Shown here: one piece after another, positions 36,705 to 45,765 of the stretch
Position numbering within the stretch: the stretch's first letter is position 1
How the letters are laid out: each line of letters begins with the position of its first letter
Assembly (NCBI GenBank): GCA_002095305.1
Contig: MIEI01000031.1
Span: 1 to 50,597, forward strand
Length of the DNA: 50,597 nucleotides
From: Pantoea brenneri
GTDB taxonomy: Bacteria > Pseudomonadota > Gammaproteobacteria > Enterobacterales > Enterobacteriaceae
Reading direction: 5' to 3'
Notes under the pieces: model-generated
The model's database searches: none
Told to the model about the DNA's origin: nothing
What the model saw: only the letters and a program-made list of their open reading frames with translations
Program-made: the position numbers and the translations under genes

Positions 36705-36992
36705 ATGAACGCACACACTTCAAAAGATCCTCTGCACGGCGTGACGCTCGAGATGCAGGTAAACCACTTAGTGGCACAGTATGGCTGGTCTGAGCTGAGT
36801 AAGCGCATCAACATTAACTGCTTTAAAAGCGATCCCAGCGTAAAATCGAGCCTGAAGTTTTTGCGCCGTACGCCGTGGGCGCGGGCAGAAGTCGAAGCAC
36901 TCTACCTGGCGTCTTTGCAGCAGAAAACGCAGGCGGCACCTGCGCCCGAAGAGGACCCCTGGGCGGGCTGGCGAGGCAATAAGCCGGAGTAA
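36705..36992 (+). CDS. VF530 (DUF2132) family DNA-binding protein, 95 aa
   Basis: The core DPLHGVTLEMQVNHLVAQYGWSELSKRININCFKSDPSVKSSLKFLRRTPWARAEVEALYL is the VF530/DUF2132 domain, a small fold with presumed DNA-binding ability of unknown role. The C-terminal ~25 residues are a proline/alanine-rich tail. Start ATG 36705 has only a weak ribosome binding site. Monocistronic, facing mqo across a bidirectional terminator. Confidence 0.9.
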   Translation: MNAHTSKDPLHGVTLEMQVNHLVAQYGWSELSKRININCFKSDPSVKSSLKFLRRTPWARAEVEALYLASLQQKTQAAPAPEEDPWAGWRGNKPE

Positions 36993-37013
36993 TCGCGATT
37001 GCCAGAGGAATAA

Positions 37014-37049
37014 AAAAAGCCCGCGTCGGGTAACCGGCGCGGGCTTTTT
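37014..37049 (+). terminator. Bidirectional Rho-independent terminator
   Basis: AAAAAGCCCGCG - 12-base loop - CGCGGGCTTTTT. Ends the VF530 gene on the plus strand and mqo on the minus strand. Confidence 0.92.
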
Positions 37050-37065
37050 GACGATCAGGCAATGA

Positions 37066-38715
37066 TTACAGCGCCATATCGTGTTGCGGTGATGCGGCCG
37101 ATTTTTCAGCCGGCGCAGCCGGTGCTGCTGGCGCATTGTCATCCATATGGATCACCGGCGGCGTGGTCAGTTGCAGCGTTGACGCGGTGTCATTCCACAC
37201 CTGCTGCAGCAACGGAACGTTGTCATTCAGTTTCTGGCCGTAACCCGGGATCATTTTATGAATCTTCGCCTGCCACTCGGCTGACTTAAACTCTTCCGGG
37301 AACAGTTTCTGCATCACGTTCAGTGCGATTGGGGCCGCAGTTGAGGCACCCGGTGAGGCACCCAGCAGTGCAGCAACGGTTTTCTGCTGATCGGTCACAA
37401 TTTCGGTGCCCAGTTTCAGCACGCCGCCCTTCTCTTCATCTTTTTTGATGATCTGTACGCGCTGACCGGCCTGAATCAGTTTCCAGTCCTCTTTCTTCGC
37501 ATCCGGATAGTACTCTTTCAGCGCAGCAAAGCGGTCATCGTCAGTCAGCATCACCTGACCCACCAGGTATTTCACCAGGTCGAAGTTATCCATCCCAACG
37601 TGGGTCATCGGGATCACGTTGTGAGTGGTGGTGGTGCTCAGCAGATCAAACAGGGAACCATTTTTCAGGAATTTGGTTGAGAAGGTGGCGAACGGTCCAA
37701 ACAACACCACGCGCTTGCCATCCAGGTAACGGGTATCCAGATGCGGAACCGACATCGGTGGCGCACCGACAGAAGCCTGACCGTACACTTTGGCCAGATG
37801 ACGATCGGCAATCGCGCTGTTCTCTGTCACCAGGAACGAGCCGCCCACCGGGAAGCCAGCATAGTTTTCAGCTTCAGGAATACCGGTTTTCTGCAGTAAC
37901 TTCAGCGCGCCGCCGCCAGCACCGATAAAGACATATTTCGCATCAACCGCACGCTCAGTGCCGTTTTTAGCGTCTTTAATGGTGACGTGCCACGAGTTGT
38001 CGCCGTTACGTTTAAAGTCCGTCACTTCGGATGAGGTTTCCAGTCTGAAGTTATCATTTTTCTTCAGGCTGCCGATCAGCTGGCGGGTAATTTCACCGTA
38101 GTTAACGTCGGTGCCGACCGGCGTCCAGGTCGCGGCCACTTTCTGCTGCGGATCACGTCCTTCCATCACCAGTGGCGCCCACTGCGCGATCTGCTGATGA
38201 TCGGTAGAGAACTTCATGCCCTGGAACAGCGCGGTTTTCTGCAGCGCCGCGTAGCGTTTGGTCAGGAAGTCGACGTTGTCGCCCCAGACAAAGCTCATGT
38301 GCGGTGTCGAGTTAATGAAGCTGCGGGGATCGTGCAACACGCCTTCTTTAACCTGTGCGGTCCAGAACTGGCGAGACACCATAAAGGCTTCGTTGATTTC
38401 CAGCGCTTTGGTGACGTCAATCGAGCCATCTTTACGCTCAGGCGTATAGTTCAGCTCCATGTTGGCAGAGTGACCGGTACCGGCGTTGTTCCAGCCGTTA
38501 GAGGATTCCAGCGCCACGCCGTCCAGTTTTTCCACCATGATCTGTTTCCAGCCTGGCTGTAACTCTTCCAGCATGGTGCCCATTGAGGCGCTCATGATGC
38601 CGCCGCCAATTAACAGTACGTCGGTTTTCTCTGGTGAAGTTTCAGCATGAAGCGCTGAAGAAACAAGCAATGCCGCGAGGGAAAGTGCAGGGATAACTTT
38701 TGTTGATTTAATCAT
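37066..38715 (-). CDS. mqo: Malate:quinone oxidoreductase, 549 aa
   Basis: FAD enzyme that oxidises malate to oxaloacetate and reduces the quinone pool. FAD fold [22 protein letters not shown], then the highly conserved [66 protein letters not shown], and [19 protein letters not shown]. The N-terminus has a signal-like hydrophobic stretch ending ALHA at residue 24, as E. coli Mqo also has an N-terminal hydrophobic extension. The C-terminal 25 residues are Ala/Pro-rich. Monocistronic, divergent from dcuS. It supplies or removes malate beside the dicarboxylate module. Confidence 0.96.
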   Translation of the reverse strand: MIKSTKVIPALSLAALLVSSALHAETSPEKTDVLLIGGGIMSASMGTMLEELQPGWKQIMVEKLDGVALESSNGWNNAGTGHSANMELNYTPERKDGSIDVTKALEINEAFMVSRQFWTAQVKEGVLHDPRSFINSTPHMSFVWGDNVDFLTKRYAALQKTALFQGMKFSTDHQQIAQWAPLVMEGRDPQQKVAATWTPVGTDVNYGEITRQLIGSLKKNDNFRLETSSEVTDFKRNGDNSWHVTIKDAKNGTERAVDAKYVFIGAGGGALKLLQKTGIPEAENYAGFPVGGSFLVTENSAIADRHLAKVYGQASVGAPPMSVPHLDTRYLDGKRVVLFGPFATFSTKFLKNGSLFDLLSTTTTHNVIPMTHVGMDNFDLVKYLVGQVMLTDDDRFAALKEYYPDAKKEDWKLIQAGQRVQIIKKDEEKGGVLKLGTEIVTDQQKTVAALLGASPGASTAAPIALNVMQKLFPEEFKSAEWQAKIHKMIPGYGQKLNDNVPLLQQVWNDTASTLQLTTPPVIHMDDNAPAAPAAPAEKSAASPQHDMAL

Positions 38716-39026
38716 TTCGCAATCTACAGTTAACTTAATCGTACTGGTTAAAAAAAGTCCTCAAAGTTTAAAATAATGTTATTTATGAGTTAATGCGAAA
38801 ATAGTTATAAAATTAAAAATAGCCATTTAGCCTTAATTTAATTACAAAAGGCATACGAAATTTACTAACTATTTTAACCTCACATTAAAGGTGCACTTTG
38901 AATTATTCAATCCCCTAAGGCAAATAATCTGACCGTTTTTTCCTGCTGCATACGCGGCTAAACCTGTACGCGTGCAGCGTCTTAGCGTATGTTTCCTGGC
39001 GAACCACTCACCCGCGCTGAACACCG
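38716..39026. other. Divergent promoter region mqo / dcuS
   Basis: About 310 bases, strongly A+T-rich near mqo (38750-38900). Holds the promoters of both genes. No FNR, ArcA or CRP site was convincing. Confidence 0.5.
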
Positions 39027-40661
39027 ATGAAAAGCCAATCACAAAAAAGATATGCCGTGAATAAACGCCCGATGAAACTCAGCACGCTGACCACACTGAT
39101 GATGACGGCGGTGATCTTTACCGTCCTGCTGTGCGTCCATCTGCTCTATTTCATCCAGATAGATAATTTTGCCCAGTCGCATCTTAAAGATAAAGCGATG
39201 GCGGTGGCACGCACCGTGGCCGACAGTCCCGAGCTTCAGCGTGGACTGCGCCGTCCTGACGGTCGCGACCTGATACAGCCCGTCGCCGAGGCGGCACGCA
39301 AACGCAACGATCTGCTGTTTGTGGTGGTCACCGATATGAACGGCATCCGTTTTTCGCATCCTAATCCCGATGCGATCGGCAAACATTTCATTGGCGACGA
39401 TCTCAATCCGGCGCTGGCTGGCCGGGAAAATGTTGCGGTCAATCACGGTGTGCTGGTCGAAGCATTACGGGTGTTCACTCCGGTTTATGACGACAGGCAT
39501 CAGCAGATTGGCGTGGTGGCGATCGGGATTTCACTCAATGACGTGGCGGCGCAGATCGCTAAAAGCCGCTGGAACATCGTCTGGACCGGCTTATTTGGCG
39601 GTATTGTCGGTTTGCTGGGTATCTATATTCTGGTCAGACGGCTGAAGACCATTTTGCTCGGGCTGGAACCGCATGAAATTTCCAGCCTGTTTGAGCAACG
39701 CCAGGCGATCCTTAATTCGATTAAGGAAGGGGTGATCGCGGTGGACGAGCACTCCCGCGTCAGCCTGATAAACCATGCCGCGCAACAGTTGCTGCACGAG
39801 ACTACCCGCAAAATGCCACTGAGTGGCGATAGCCTGCCGGAAGAGAGCGTACTGCACAGCCACCAGCAGGATGCGCTGCACCAGGGCAAAGCCTGGCACG
39901 ATCAGGAACTCACCATCGGCGGGCGTATTCTGATCAGTAATACCGTGCCGGTGCGCAGCCGCGAGCGGATTATTGGCGCGGTGACCACCTTCAGGGACAA
40001 AACCGAGATTAGCCAGCTAATGCAGCGCCTGGACGGCATGGTAAACTATGTCGATGCGTTGCGTGAACGCTCCCATGAGTTCATGAATAAGCTGCATGTC
40101 ATTCTGGGTCTGCTGCACATGAAAAACTATGCGCAGATGGAAGAGTACATTCTTAAGACGGCGAACAACTACCAGACTGAGATTGGTTCGCTGTTACAGA
40201 AGATCAAATCGCCGGTCATTGCGGGCTTTCTGTTAAGCAAAATCAACCGGGCGAATGATGAAGGGCATCAGCTGATTATTGATGAAGCCAGTTTCCTGCC
40301 CGACTGCGGCAGCGAACAACAGAGCGCCGTGCTGATCACCGTGCTGGGTAATTTAATTGAAAACGCCCTTGAAGCGCTGGACCCGGAAACCGAAGGGGAA
40401 ATCCACCTGATGCTGCATTATCAGAATGGCTGGCTGGCCTGTGAAGTCAGTGATGATGGCCCCGGCATTGATGGGTCGCAGCTCGCCGCCATCTTCGAAC
40501 GAGGCGTCTCGTCGAAAGGAGACGATCGCGGCGTGGGACTGTTCCTGGTTAAACAGCAGACAGAAAGCCTGGGCGGTAATGTCAGCGTCGAGTCGGAGCC
40601 GGGTGTGTTCACCCAATTTTTAGTGCAACTCCCGTGGGAGAGAGGAAGAAAAGTCGAATGA
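39027..40661 (+). CDS. dcuS: Sensor histidine kinase DcuS, C4-dicarboxylate sensor, 544 aa
   Basis: Membrane sensor kinase for fumarate, malate, succinate and related acids. TM1 at ~20-43, periplasmic PAS/Cache domain ~44-182, TM2 ~183-204, cytoplasmic PAS ~220-325, then the kinase core. Ligand residues R108, H111, R148 and F150 match R107, H110, R147 and F149 of E. coli DcuS (543 aa) with a constant offset of one. Phosphoacceptor H350 lies in ALRERSHEFMNKLHVILGLLH. ATP-binding boxes: NLIENALEAL, DDGPGID and GVGLFLVKQQ. The first ATG is used because it gives the E. coli length. The stop overlaps the start of dcuR. Confidence 0.95.
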   Translation: MKSQSQKRYAVNKRPMKLSTLTTLMMTAVIFTVLLCVHLLYFIQIDNFAQSHLKDKAMAVARTVADSPELQRGLRRPDGRDLIQPVAEAARKRNDLLFVVVTDMNGIRFSHPNPDAIGKHFIGDDLNPALAGRENVAVNHGVLVEALRVFTPVYDDRHQQIGVVAIGISLNDVAAQIAKSRWNIVWTGLFGGIVGLLGIYILVRRLKTILLGLEPHEISSLFEQRQAILNSIKEGVIAVDEHSRVSLINHAAQQLLHETTRKMPLSGDSLPEESVLHSHQQDALHQGKAWHDQELTIGGRILISNTVPVRSRERIIGAVTTFRDKTEISQLMQRLDGMVNYVDALRERSHEFMNKLHVILGLLHMKNYAQMEEYILKTANNYQTEIGSLLQKIKSPVIAGFLLSKINRANDEGHQLIIDEASFLPDCGSEQQSAVLITVLGNLIENALEALDPETEGEIHLMLHYQNGWLACEVSDDGPGIDGSQLAAIFERGVSSKGDDRGVGLFLVKQQTESLGGNVSVESEPGVFTQFLVQLPWERGRKVE

Positions 40662-41377
40662 TCAATGTCTTAGTTGTCGATGATGATGCTATGGTCGCCG
40701 AGCTGAATCGCTGTTATATCGGTCAGATCCCCGGTTTTACCTGCTGCGGCACCGCCTCGACATTACAGCAGGCCAAAGAGCAGTTACTCCAGTCGGATTC
40801 GCAGGTCGATCTGGTGCTGCTGGACATCTATATGCAACAGGAGAACGGTCTCGACCTGCTGCCCGAACTGCGCAGTGCCGGACGCCCGGTCGACGTGATC
40901 ATCATCTCTTCCGCCGCCGATGCGGCCACCATCAAAACGTCGCTTAATTACGGTGTGGTGGACTACCTGATTAAACCGTTCCAGTTTGCCCGCTTCGAGG
41001 AAGCGCTGACCGGCTGGCGGCAGAAAAAAGCGCTGATGGATAATCATCAGTTTTATCAGCAGTCGGATGTTGATCAGCTATTGCACGGCAATCCACCGGG
41101 CGCCAGTGAGCAGAAACGGCTGCCTAAAGGCCTGACGCCACAGACGTTGCGCACCTTATGCCTGTGGATTGATGCCCATCCGGGCACCGAGTTTTCCACC
41201 GATGAACTGGCAACAGAAGTGAATATCTCGCGCGTTTCCTGCCGGAAATACCTGATCTGGCTGGCGCAGATTAATATCCTGTTCACCAGCATTCACTACG
41301 GCGTTACCGGCCGGCCGGTCTATCGCTATCGTCTGCAGCCGGAATATCACACCCTGCTGAAGCAATATTGTCAGTAA
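40658..41377 (+). CDS. dcuR: Response regulator DcuR, 239 aa
   Basis: Partner of DcuS, 239 aa as in E. coli. Receiver domain: D8-D10 pocket, phosphoacceptor D56 (LLDIYMQQENGLDLLPEL) and K106 (DYLIKPFQFARFEEALTGWRQ). The DNA-binding part includes RLPKGLTPQTLRTLCLWIDAH, FSTDELATEVNISRVSCRKYL and ILFTSIHYGVTGRPVYRYRLQ. ATG 40658 overlaps the dcuS TGA (ATGA). It activates C4-dicarboxylate uptake and fumarate-respiration genes, here most likely the reductase, antiporter and fumarase genes a few kb away. Convergent with apbE, the coding regions overlapping by 7 bases. Confidence 0.95.
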   Translation: MINVLVVDDDAMVAELNRCYIGQIPGFTCCGTASTLQQAKEQLLQSDSQVDLVLLDIYMQQENGLDLLPELRSAGRPVDVIIISSAADAATIKTSLNYGVVDYLIKPFQFARFEEALTGWRQKKALMDNHQFYQQSDVDQLLHGNPPGASEQKRLPKGLTPQTLRTLCLWIDAHPGTEFSTDELATEVNISRVSCRKYLIWLAQINILFTSIHYGVTGRPVYRYRLQPEYHTLLKQYCQ

Positions 41378-42339
41378 GCCAGCCGGTAATCCGCGTCCAG
41401 CAGACTGAAAGAAAAGTGACGTTGTGACGAGCAGATGACCTGCTTGTCGCGGGTCACAAAAATCGCTTCAATAGCGGGCGAATCGGCGAGGCAGGCGATA
41501 CCCTTCTCCACGCCCATGCCATACAGCAGCGTGGTGTAGATATCGCCGTCAATCGAACGGTCGGAGATCACCGTCACGCTCAGCAGTTCGTTATCGAGCG
41601 GATAGCCGCTGCGGTCATCCAGAATATGGTGATAGCAGACGCCGTTCAGTTCGAAATAGCGCTCATAGATACCGGAAGTCACCACCGACTTATCTGCTAC
41701 GTGAATCACCCCAATCAGCGCATCCGCCGTGCCGAACGGTTTTTTCAAGCCAATCGCCCAGCCGGGTGACGCCTCTTCTTCGGGTGAGCCGACCGTCTGA
41801 ACGTTACCGCCCAGATTAATCAGCGCGCTGTTCACTCCCTGCTGACGCAGAAACGCCTGCACCCGATCGGCGATATAGCCTTTGGCGATCGCCCCGAGAT
41901 CAATTTCCATCCCGGCTTTCGCCAGCATCACGCTGTTCGACGCCGGGTCGAGAATCACATCATGCGGATTGGTCAGTGCCAGACAGGCCTGTAACTTCTC
42001 TGCCGGCGGCACGCTGTGTCCCTGAAAGCCAATTTTCCAGCACTTCACCAGCGGACCGATGGTCAGATTAAAACGGCTGTCGGGCAACAGGCTGACGGCG
42101 TGAGCGCAGGCAATCAGATCGAATACCGGCTGACTCACCACCACCGGATGCTGGCCCGCCGCCTGATTGATCGCCATCACTTCAGAACCGGAACGGTTAA
42201 CGGTGAACAGGTTCTCCTGCTGTTTAATCAGACGGAAGACCTGGCCGGCAAGGGTTTCATTGTGTTCGAACAGTTTGAGCAGAATGGGCGAACCCATCAG
42301 AACCGCGGAGTAAGCATAGACACGCGCATCAGTTAACAT
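41371..42339 (-). CDS. apbE: FAD:protein FMN transferase (ApbE family), about 322 aa
   Basis: Attaches FMN covalently to a Thr or Ser of FMN_bind domains. ApbE motifs: QENLFTVNRSGSEVMAINQAAG, GMEIDLGAIAKGYIADR, ALINLGGNVQTVG and the metal/FAD region SIDGDIYTTLLYGMG. Unlike periplasmic ApbE/NqrM-linked forms, it has no lipoprotein or signal peptide, so it is cytoplasmic, fitting a soluble target. ATG 42339 is chosen, because the earlier ATG (42372) lies inside a perfect hairpin and has no ribosome binding site. It directly follows the flavoprotein at 42402-45178, which contains a TGAT flavinylation motif, the obvious substrate. Confidence 0.9.
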   Translation of the reverse strand: MLTDARVYAYSAVLMGSPILLKLFEHNETLAGQVFRLIKQQENLFTVNRSGSEVMAINQAAGQHPVVVSQPVFDLIACAHAVSLLPDSRFNLTIGPLVKCWKIGFQGHSVPPAEKLQACLALTNPHDVILDPASNSVMLAKAGMEIDLGAIAKGYIADRVQAFLRQQGVNSALINLGGNVQTVGSPEEEASPGWAIGLKKPFGTADALIGVIHVADKSVVTSGIYERYFELNGVCYHHILDDRSGYPLDNELLSVTVISDRSIDGDIYTTLLYGMGVEKGIACLADSPAIEAIFVTRDKQVICSSQRHFSFSLLDADYRLAY

Positions 42340-42365
42340 AGGCGACTCTGCTTTAAGCAAGGAAA

Positions 42366-42392
42366 CCGGCATCCGCTGAGCGCGGATGCCGG
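42366..42392 (-). promoter_or_regulatory. Intercistronic hairpin between flavoprotein gene and apbE
   Basis: CCGGCATCCGC-TGAGC-GCGGATGCCGG, a perfect 11-bp stem with a 5-base loop and no U tract. Probably an mRNA processing or stability element that lowers apbE expression relative to the flavoprotein. Confidence 0.6.
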
Positions 42393-42401
42393 AGAGAGCG
42401 A

Positions 42402-45178
42402 TTACCGTTTCGCGTAAGCTGCCGCGTTACCGCCCGCCAGAATACCAAAGATGATGATATCAGCGACGGCGTTACCGCCGATGCGGTTAGCGCCGTGGAT
42501 GCCTCCGACCACTTCACCGCAGGCCCAGGCACCGTTAATCACCTGCTGCTGGCTATCCAGCACCGCAGTGGTGGTGTCGATTGTTACACCGCCCATGGTG
42601 TGATGGACGCCCGGCGCAACACGGATGGCGTAGAACGGACCTTCGCTCAGCGGATGACGCAGCGCGGTCTGACGGCCAAAGTCTTCATCATTCTGCTGAA
42701 TGACAAAGCCGTTGTAGCGGGCCAGTGTCGCTTCCAGCGTCCGGTGTTCCATGTTGAGTTTCACCGCCAGTTCACCGACCGTCGGCGCGCTGACCACAAA
42801 GCCTTTAGCGATATATTCATCGGCCGCTTTGTTATTCATCCGCACCTGCTCGTCAAACACAATCCAGGCACTCTTCTCAGGCAGAGCAATGATTTGCGCC
42901 GAGACTTTGTCACGGGTTTCCATTTCGTTGTAGAAACGTTCACCCGCCTGACTGACCAGGATAGCACCGCCACCGCGGATTGATTCAGACACCAGATACG
43001 AGGTGGTCTGTTCAACCGTTGGGTGAATCTGGATTTCGCCCATATCGACCGTGCCGGCACCAATTTTGGTCAGCATGGCGATACCGCTACCGGTGGCCCC
43101 TTTGTGGTTGGTGGTGACGAAGCCATCCAGTTCAGGACGGTATTTCACCACCAGCTCGCGGTTAGCACTGAAGCCGCCGGTCGCCACGATCACGCTTTTC
43201 GCATTCAGGATCCGGCTGTCATTGTACTCATCGACCACTTTCACGCCGGTCACCGCGCCGTTCTCGTAGAGGATTTCAGCGACAGAGGTTTCCAGCAGCA
43301 CTTCAATATTACGGGCGTTGATATTTTTCACCAGCCCGCTGATCAGGAATCCGCCAACGGCTGAACGATCCGCCGGACGGTGAGTACGATCGATGCTCAT
43401 ACCGCCGGTGATGGTGATGTCGTTCAGTTCGATGCCGTGGTCGGCCAGCCAGTCAATCGCTTCCGGCGCCAGGTCCACGAACTCACGCAGCAACACCGGG
43501 TTGTTTTTGAATTTGCCGCCTTTCAGCGTCTCTTCATAGAACAGCTCTTTGCTGTCCTCGATGCCTTTCAGTTTCTGGAAGCGGGTTTCCGCCGCGTTCA
43601 TGCCGACTGACGCCTTGATGGTGTTACCGCCGATGGTCGGCATCTTCTCGATAATCACCACGCGCGCGCCTTCATCGTGCGCCTGAATCGCTGCCGCCAG
43701 GCCCGCACCGCCGCTGCCTACCACCACCACATCATAGTTCTGCGGTGCGTTAGGGTTGCCGCCCTCTTCAATCACATGTTCTTTGCTGGAGGTGGTCAGG
43801 GCGCGCGAAACCGCTTTCTTCAGTGCTTCACTCTGGGTGGTCGCACCGGTGATCGCATCCACGTGCGGGCTGTTTGCCACCAGAATACGGTTACGCAGGC
43901 TCTCAAAGGTGGTGGTGAAGTCGACGTCCAGCGTGTCATCCGGCACCAGTGAGATGTCGGTGATACGGTCGGTATCCAGCGTGACGTTGATTTTCAGCTT
44001 CAGTGCTTCAGCTTCAACTTTCTCCTGATAGACACCCGCTTTGTATTTGCGGCCCGATTCGCTCATGTCGCGGATCATCGCGTCAACCAGCGAGAAGCGC
44101 CACAGCGGTTCCGGGATTTTCAGCTCTTCACGTTTGTTACTGTCGATATAGAGATCGAGATGCTCGTTGTTGATGATGCGGTCGGCCCAGTTCGGGTAGG
44201 CAATACAGGCTTTACCTATTGCCACCAGATCGTAGCCTTTTTCCAGCGCCATCTCAGCATCCGATTTATTCACCACGCCACCGACGCCAATCACCGGCAC
44301 TTTGGCCAGCACCGGCGAGCGCATCGCGATGTATTTTTCGATCAGCGGAGTAGGATCCTGGGTATCCACAATCGACGGACGCAGCAGCTGGCCAACCGAG
44401 AAGTGGACGTAATCCAGTCCGCGTGCCGCCAGTTTCTCCAGCAGATAGAGCGTATCGTCAAAGCGGATGCCGGGTACTTCAATCTCTTCCGGCGAGAAGC
44501 GATAGCCGATGATGAATGAGTTATGCGCAAAGCGCTCCGCCATCTTATGGGTGATTTCCAGCACTTCCAGTGGGAAACGGGCGCGGTTGTCGCGGCTGCC
44601 GCCCCATTTGTCGTCGCGCTGGTTAGAGTTCGGTGAGTAGAACTGCTGGATCAGGTAGGTGTTGGCGCCGTGAATCTCTACCCCATCAAAACCGGCCTTA
44701 ATCGCACGGTTCACCGCGTCACCAAATTTGGTGATCATGGTATCGACTTCTTCAGCCGTCAGCGCCTGTGGTTTGGTTGCGCCTTCACGCGGTGCAGCGA
44801 TTGCGCTCGGGGCGACCGGCGTTTTGCCGCCGATCAGCTCCGGTTCGACCATGCGGCCACCGTGATAAATCTGCAGAATCGCGGTCGATCCCTCTGATTT
44901 TATCGCGTCAGCAATGCGTTTCAGGCCAGGAATTTTGTTGTCGCTGTCGATGGCAATCGCGCCCGGGAAAGCCGGACCACGGTTGTCGATAAAGCAACAT
45001 TCGACGATGACGGTACCAAGGCTGCCCGCGCGGCACGATAATATTCCACCAGCTCGCTGGTCACCGTGCCGTCATAAAAACCGGTACAGGTGGTCATAGG
45101 TGCCATCACTAATCGATTTTTAAGCACCGCACCGTTAGGCAGCGTCAGGGGAGTGAGAATCGGGGTGAGAGTATTCAT
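42402..45178 (-). pseudogene. Three-domain flavoprotein, NADH:fumarate-reductase-like (OYE + FMN_bind + FAD_binding_2), frameshifted
   Basis: About 925 aa if intact. Order: Old-Yellow-Enzyme-like FMN domain (~1-370: LVMAPMTTCTGFYDGTVT, GFDGVEIHGANTYLIQQF), FMN_bind domain (~375-470) with flavinylation motif DAITGATT (target about T447), and FAD_binding_2 domain (~480-920: VVVGSGGAGLAAAIQA, MSIDRTHRPADRSAVGGFL, TMGGVTIDTTTAVLD) of the soluble fumarate/acrylate reductase type. This layout is that of the cytoplasmic NADH:fumarate reductase described from Klebsiella, whose FMN is added by an adjacent ApbE, as here. ATG 45178 opens MNTLTPILTP to EYYRA, then fails at about 45032; one extra C (GCCCGCGCG) restores RARAGSLGTVIVECCFIDNRGP. 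The rest of the gene is intact. Confidence 0.88.
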
Positions 45179-45765
45179 GCGATAAACTCCAAGATTTAAA
45201 AGTCTGGAAATTTTTAGCGGACGCAAAGTATCGCTTAATTAAGTGGTCCGATGTCATGGCCTAAATATACCATTTTCTTTGCTTATATAAGCGATAAATT
45301 TACTTTTTAAACTTTTAAACCATTTAGAGTTTTTATTTGCCGAAAACGGTAAGTGAAGTTATATTAATTGTTAACCAAGGGTTACCAAAAATCAACCCTT
45401 CGTTTACATTAAAAACAACATCTTGCATATCAACAAGTTATGTCATAGACTAGCCAGCTCATAGCTTTCCCGCCTGCCGATCTGGATCACAGAAAGGGTG
45501 CTGCGCCCGGTAGCGGGATATAAATTAAAAATAAATGTTAAAAATCAGGAATAACCATTTAATTTTATTGATCTGGATCAAAAATCTATATTTTCAGAAA
45601 TCGCATCATATTCACATCGGATTATAACGCTGCTGTTTTTAGCAGCGATGAGTCAAAAAACATTCAGGCATCACGGTTTATTCACGTCATAAAGAATAAT
45701 AAAGAAAGCAGTCAGTGAAGTACCGGGGCGCAAATCGCATTCTTCTCAACTTGCAGACAAATACT
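45179..45765. promoter_or_regulatory. Divergent promoter region, flavoprotein / antiporter
   Basis: About 587 A+T-rich bases without a gene. Two FNR-like sites (separate entry) share the core GATCTGGATCA. DcuR sites are likely here, but I do not know their consensus well enough to mark them. Confidence 0.55.
45568..45581. promoter_or_regulatory. FNR box (perfect consensus), with a weaker copy at 45477-45490
   Basis: TTGATCTGGATCAA equals the FNR consensus TTGAT-N4-ATCAA in all ten positions. About 190 bases before the antiporter ATG, it could be an FNR class II site for a promoter starting near 45616. A second site, CCGATCTGGATCAC at 45477-45490, matches 7 of 10 and is nearer the divergent flavoprotein gene. 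Both point to anaerobic induction. Confidence 0.75.
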
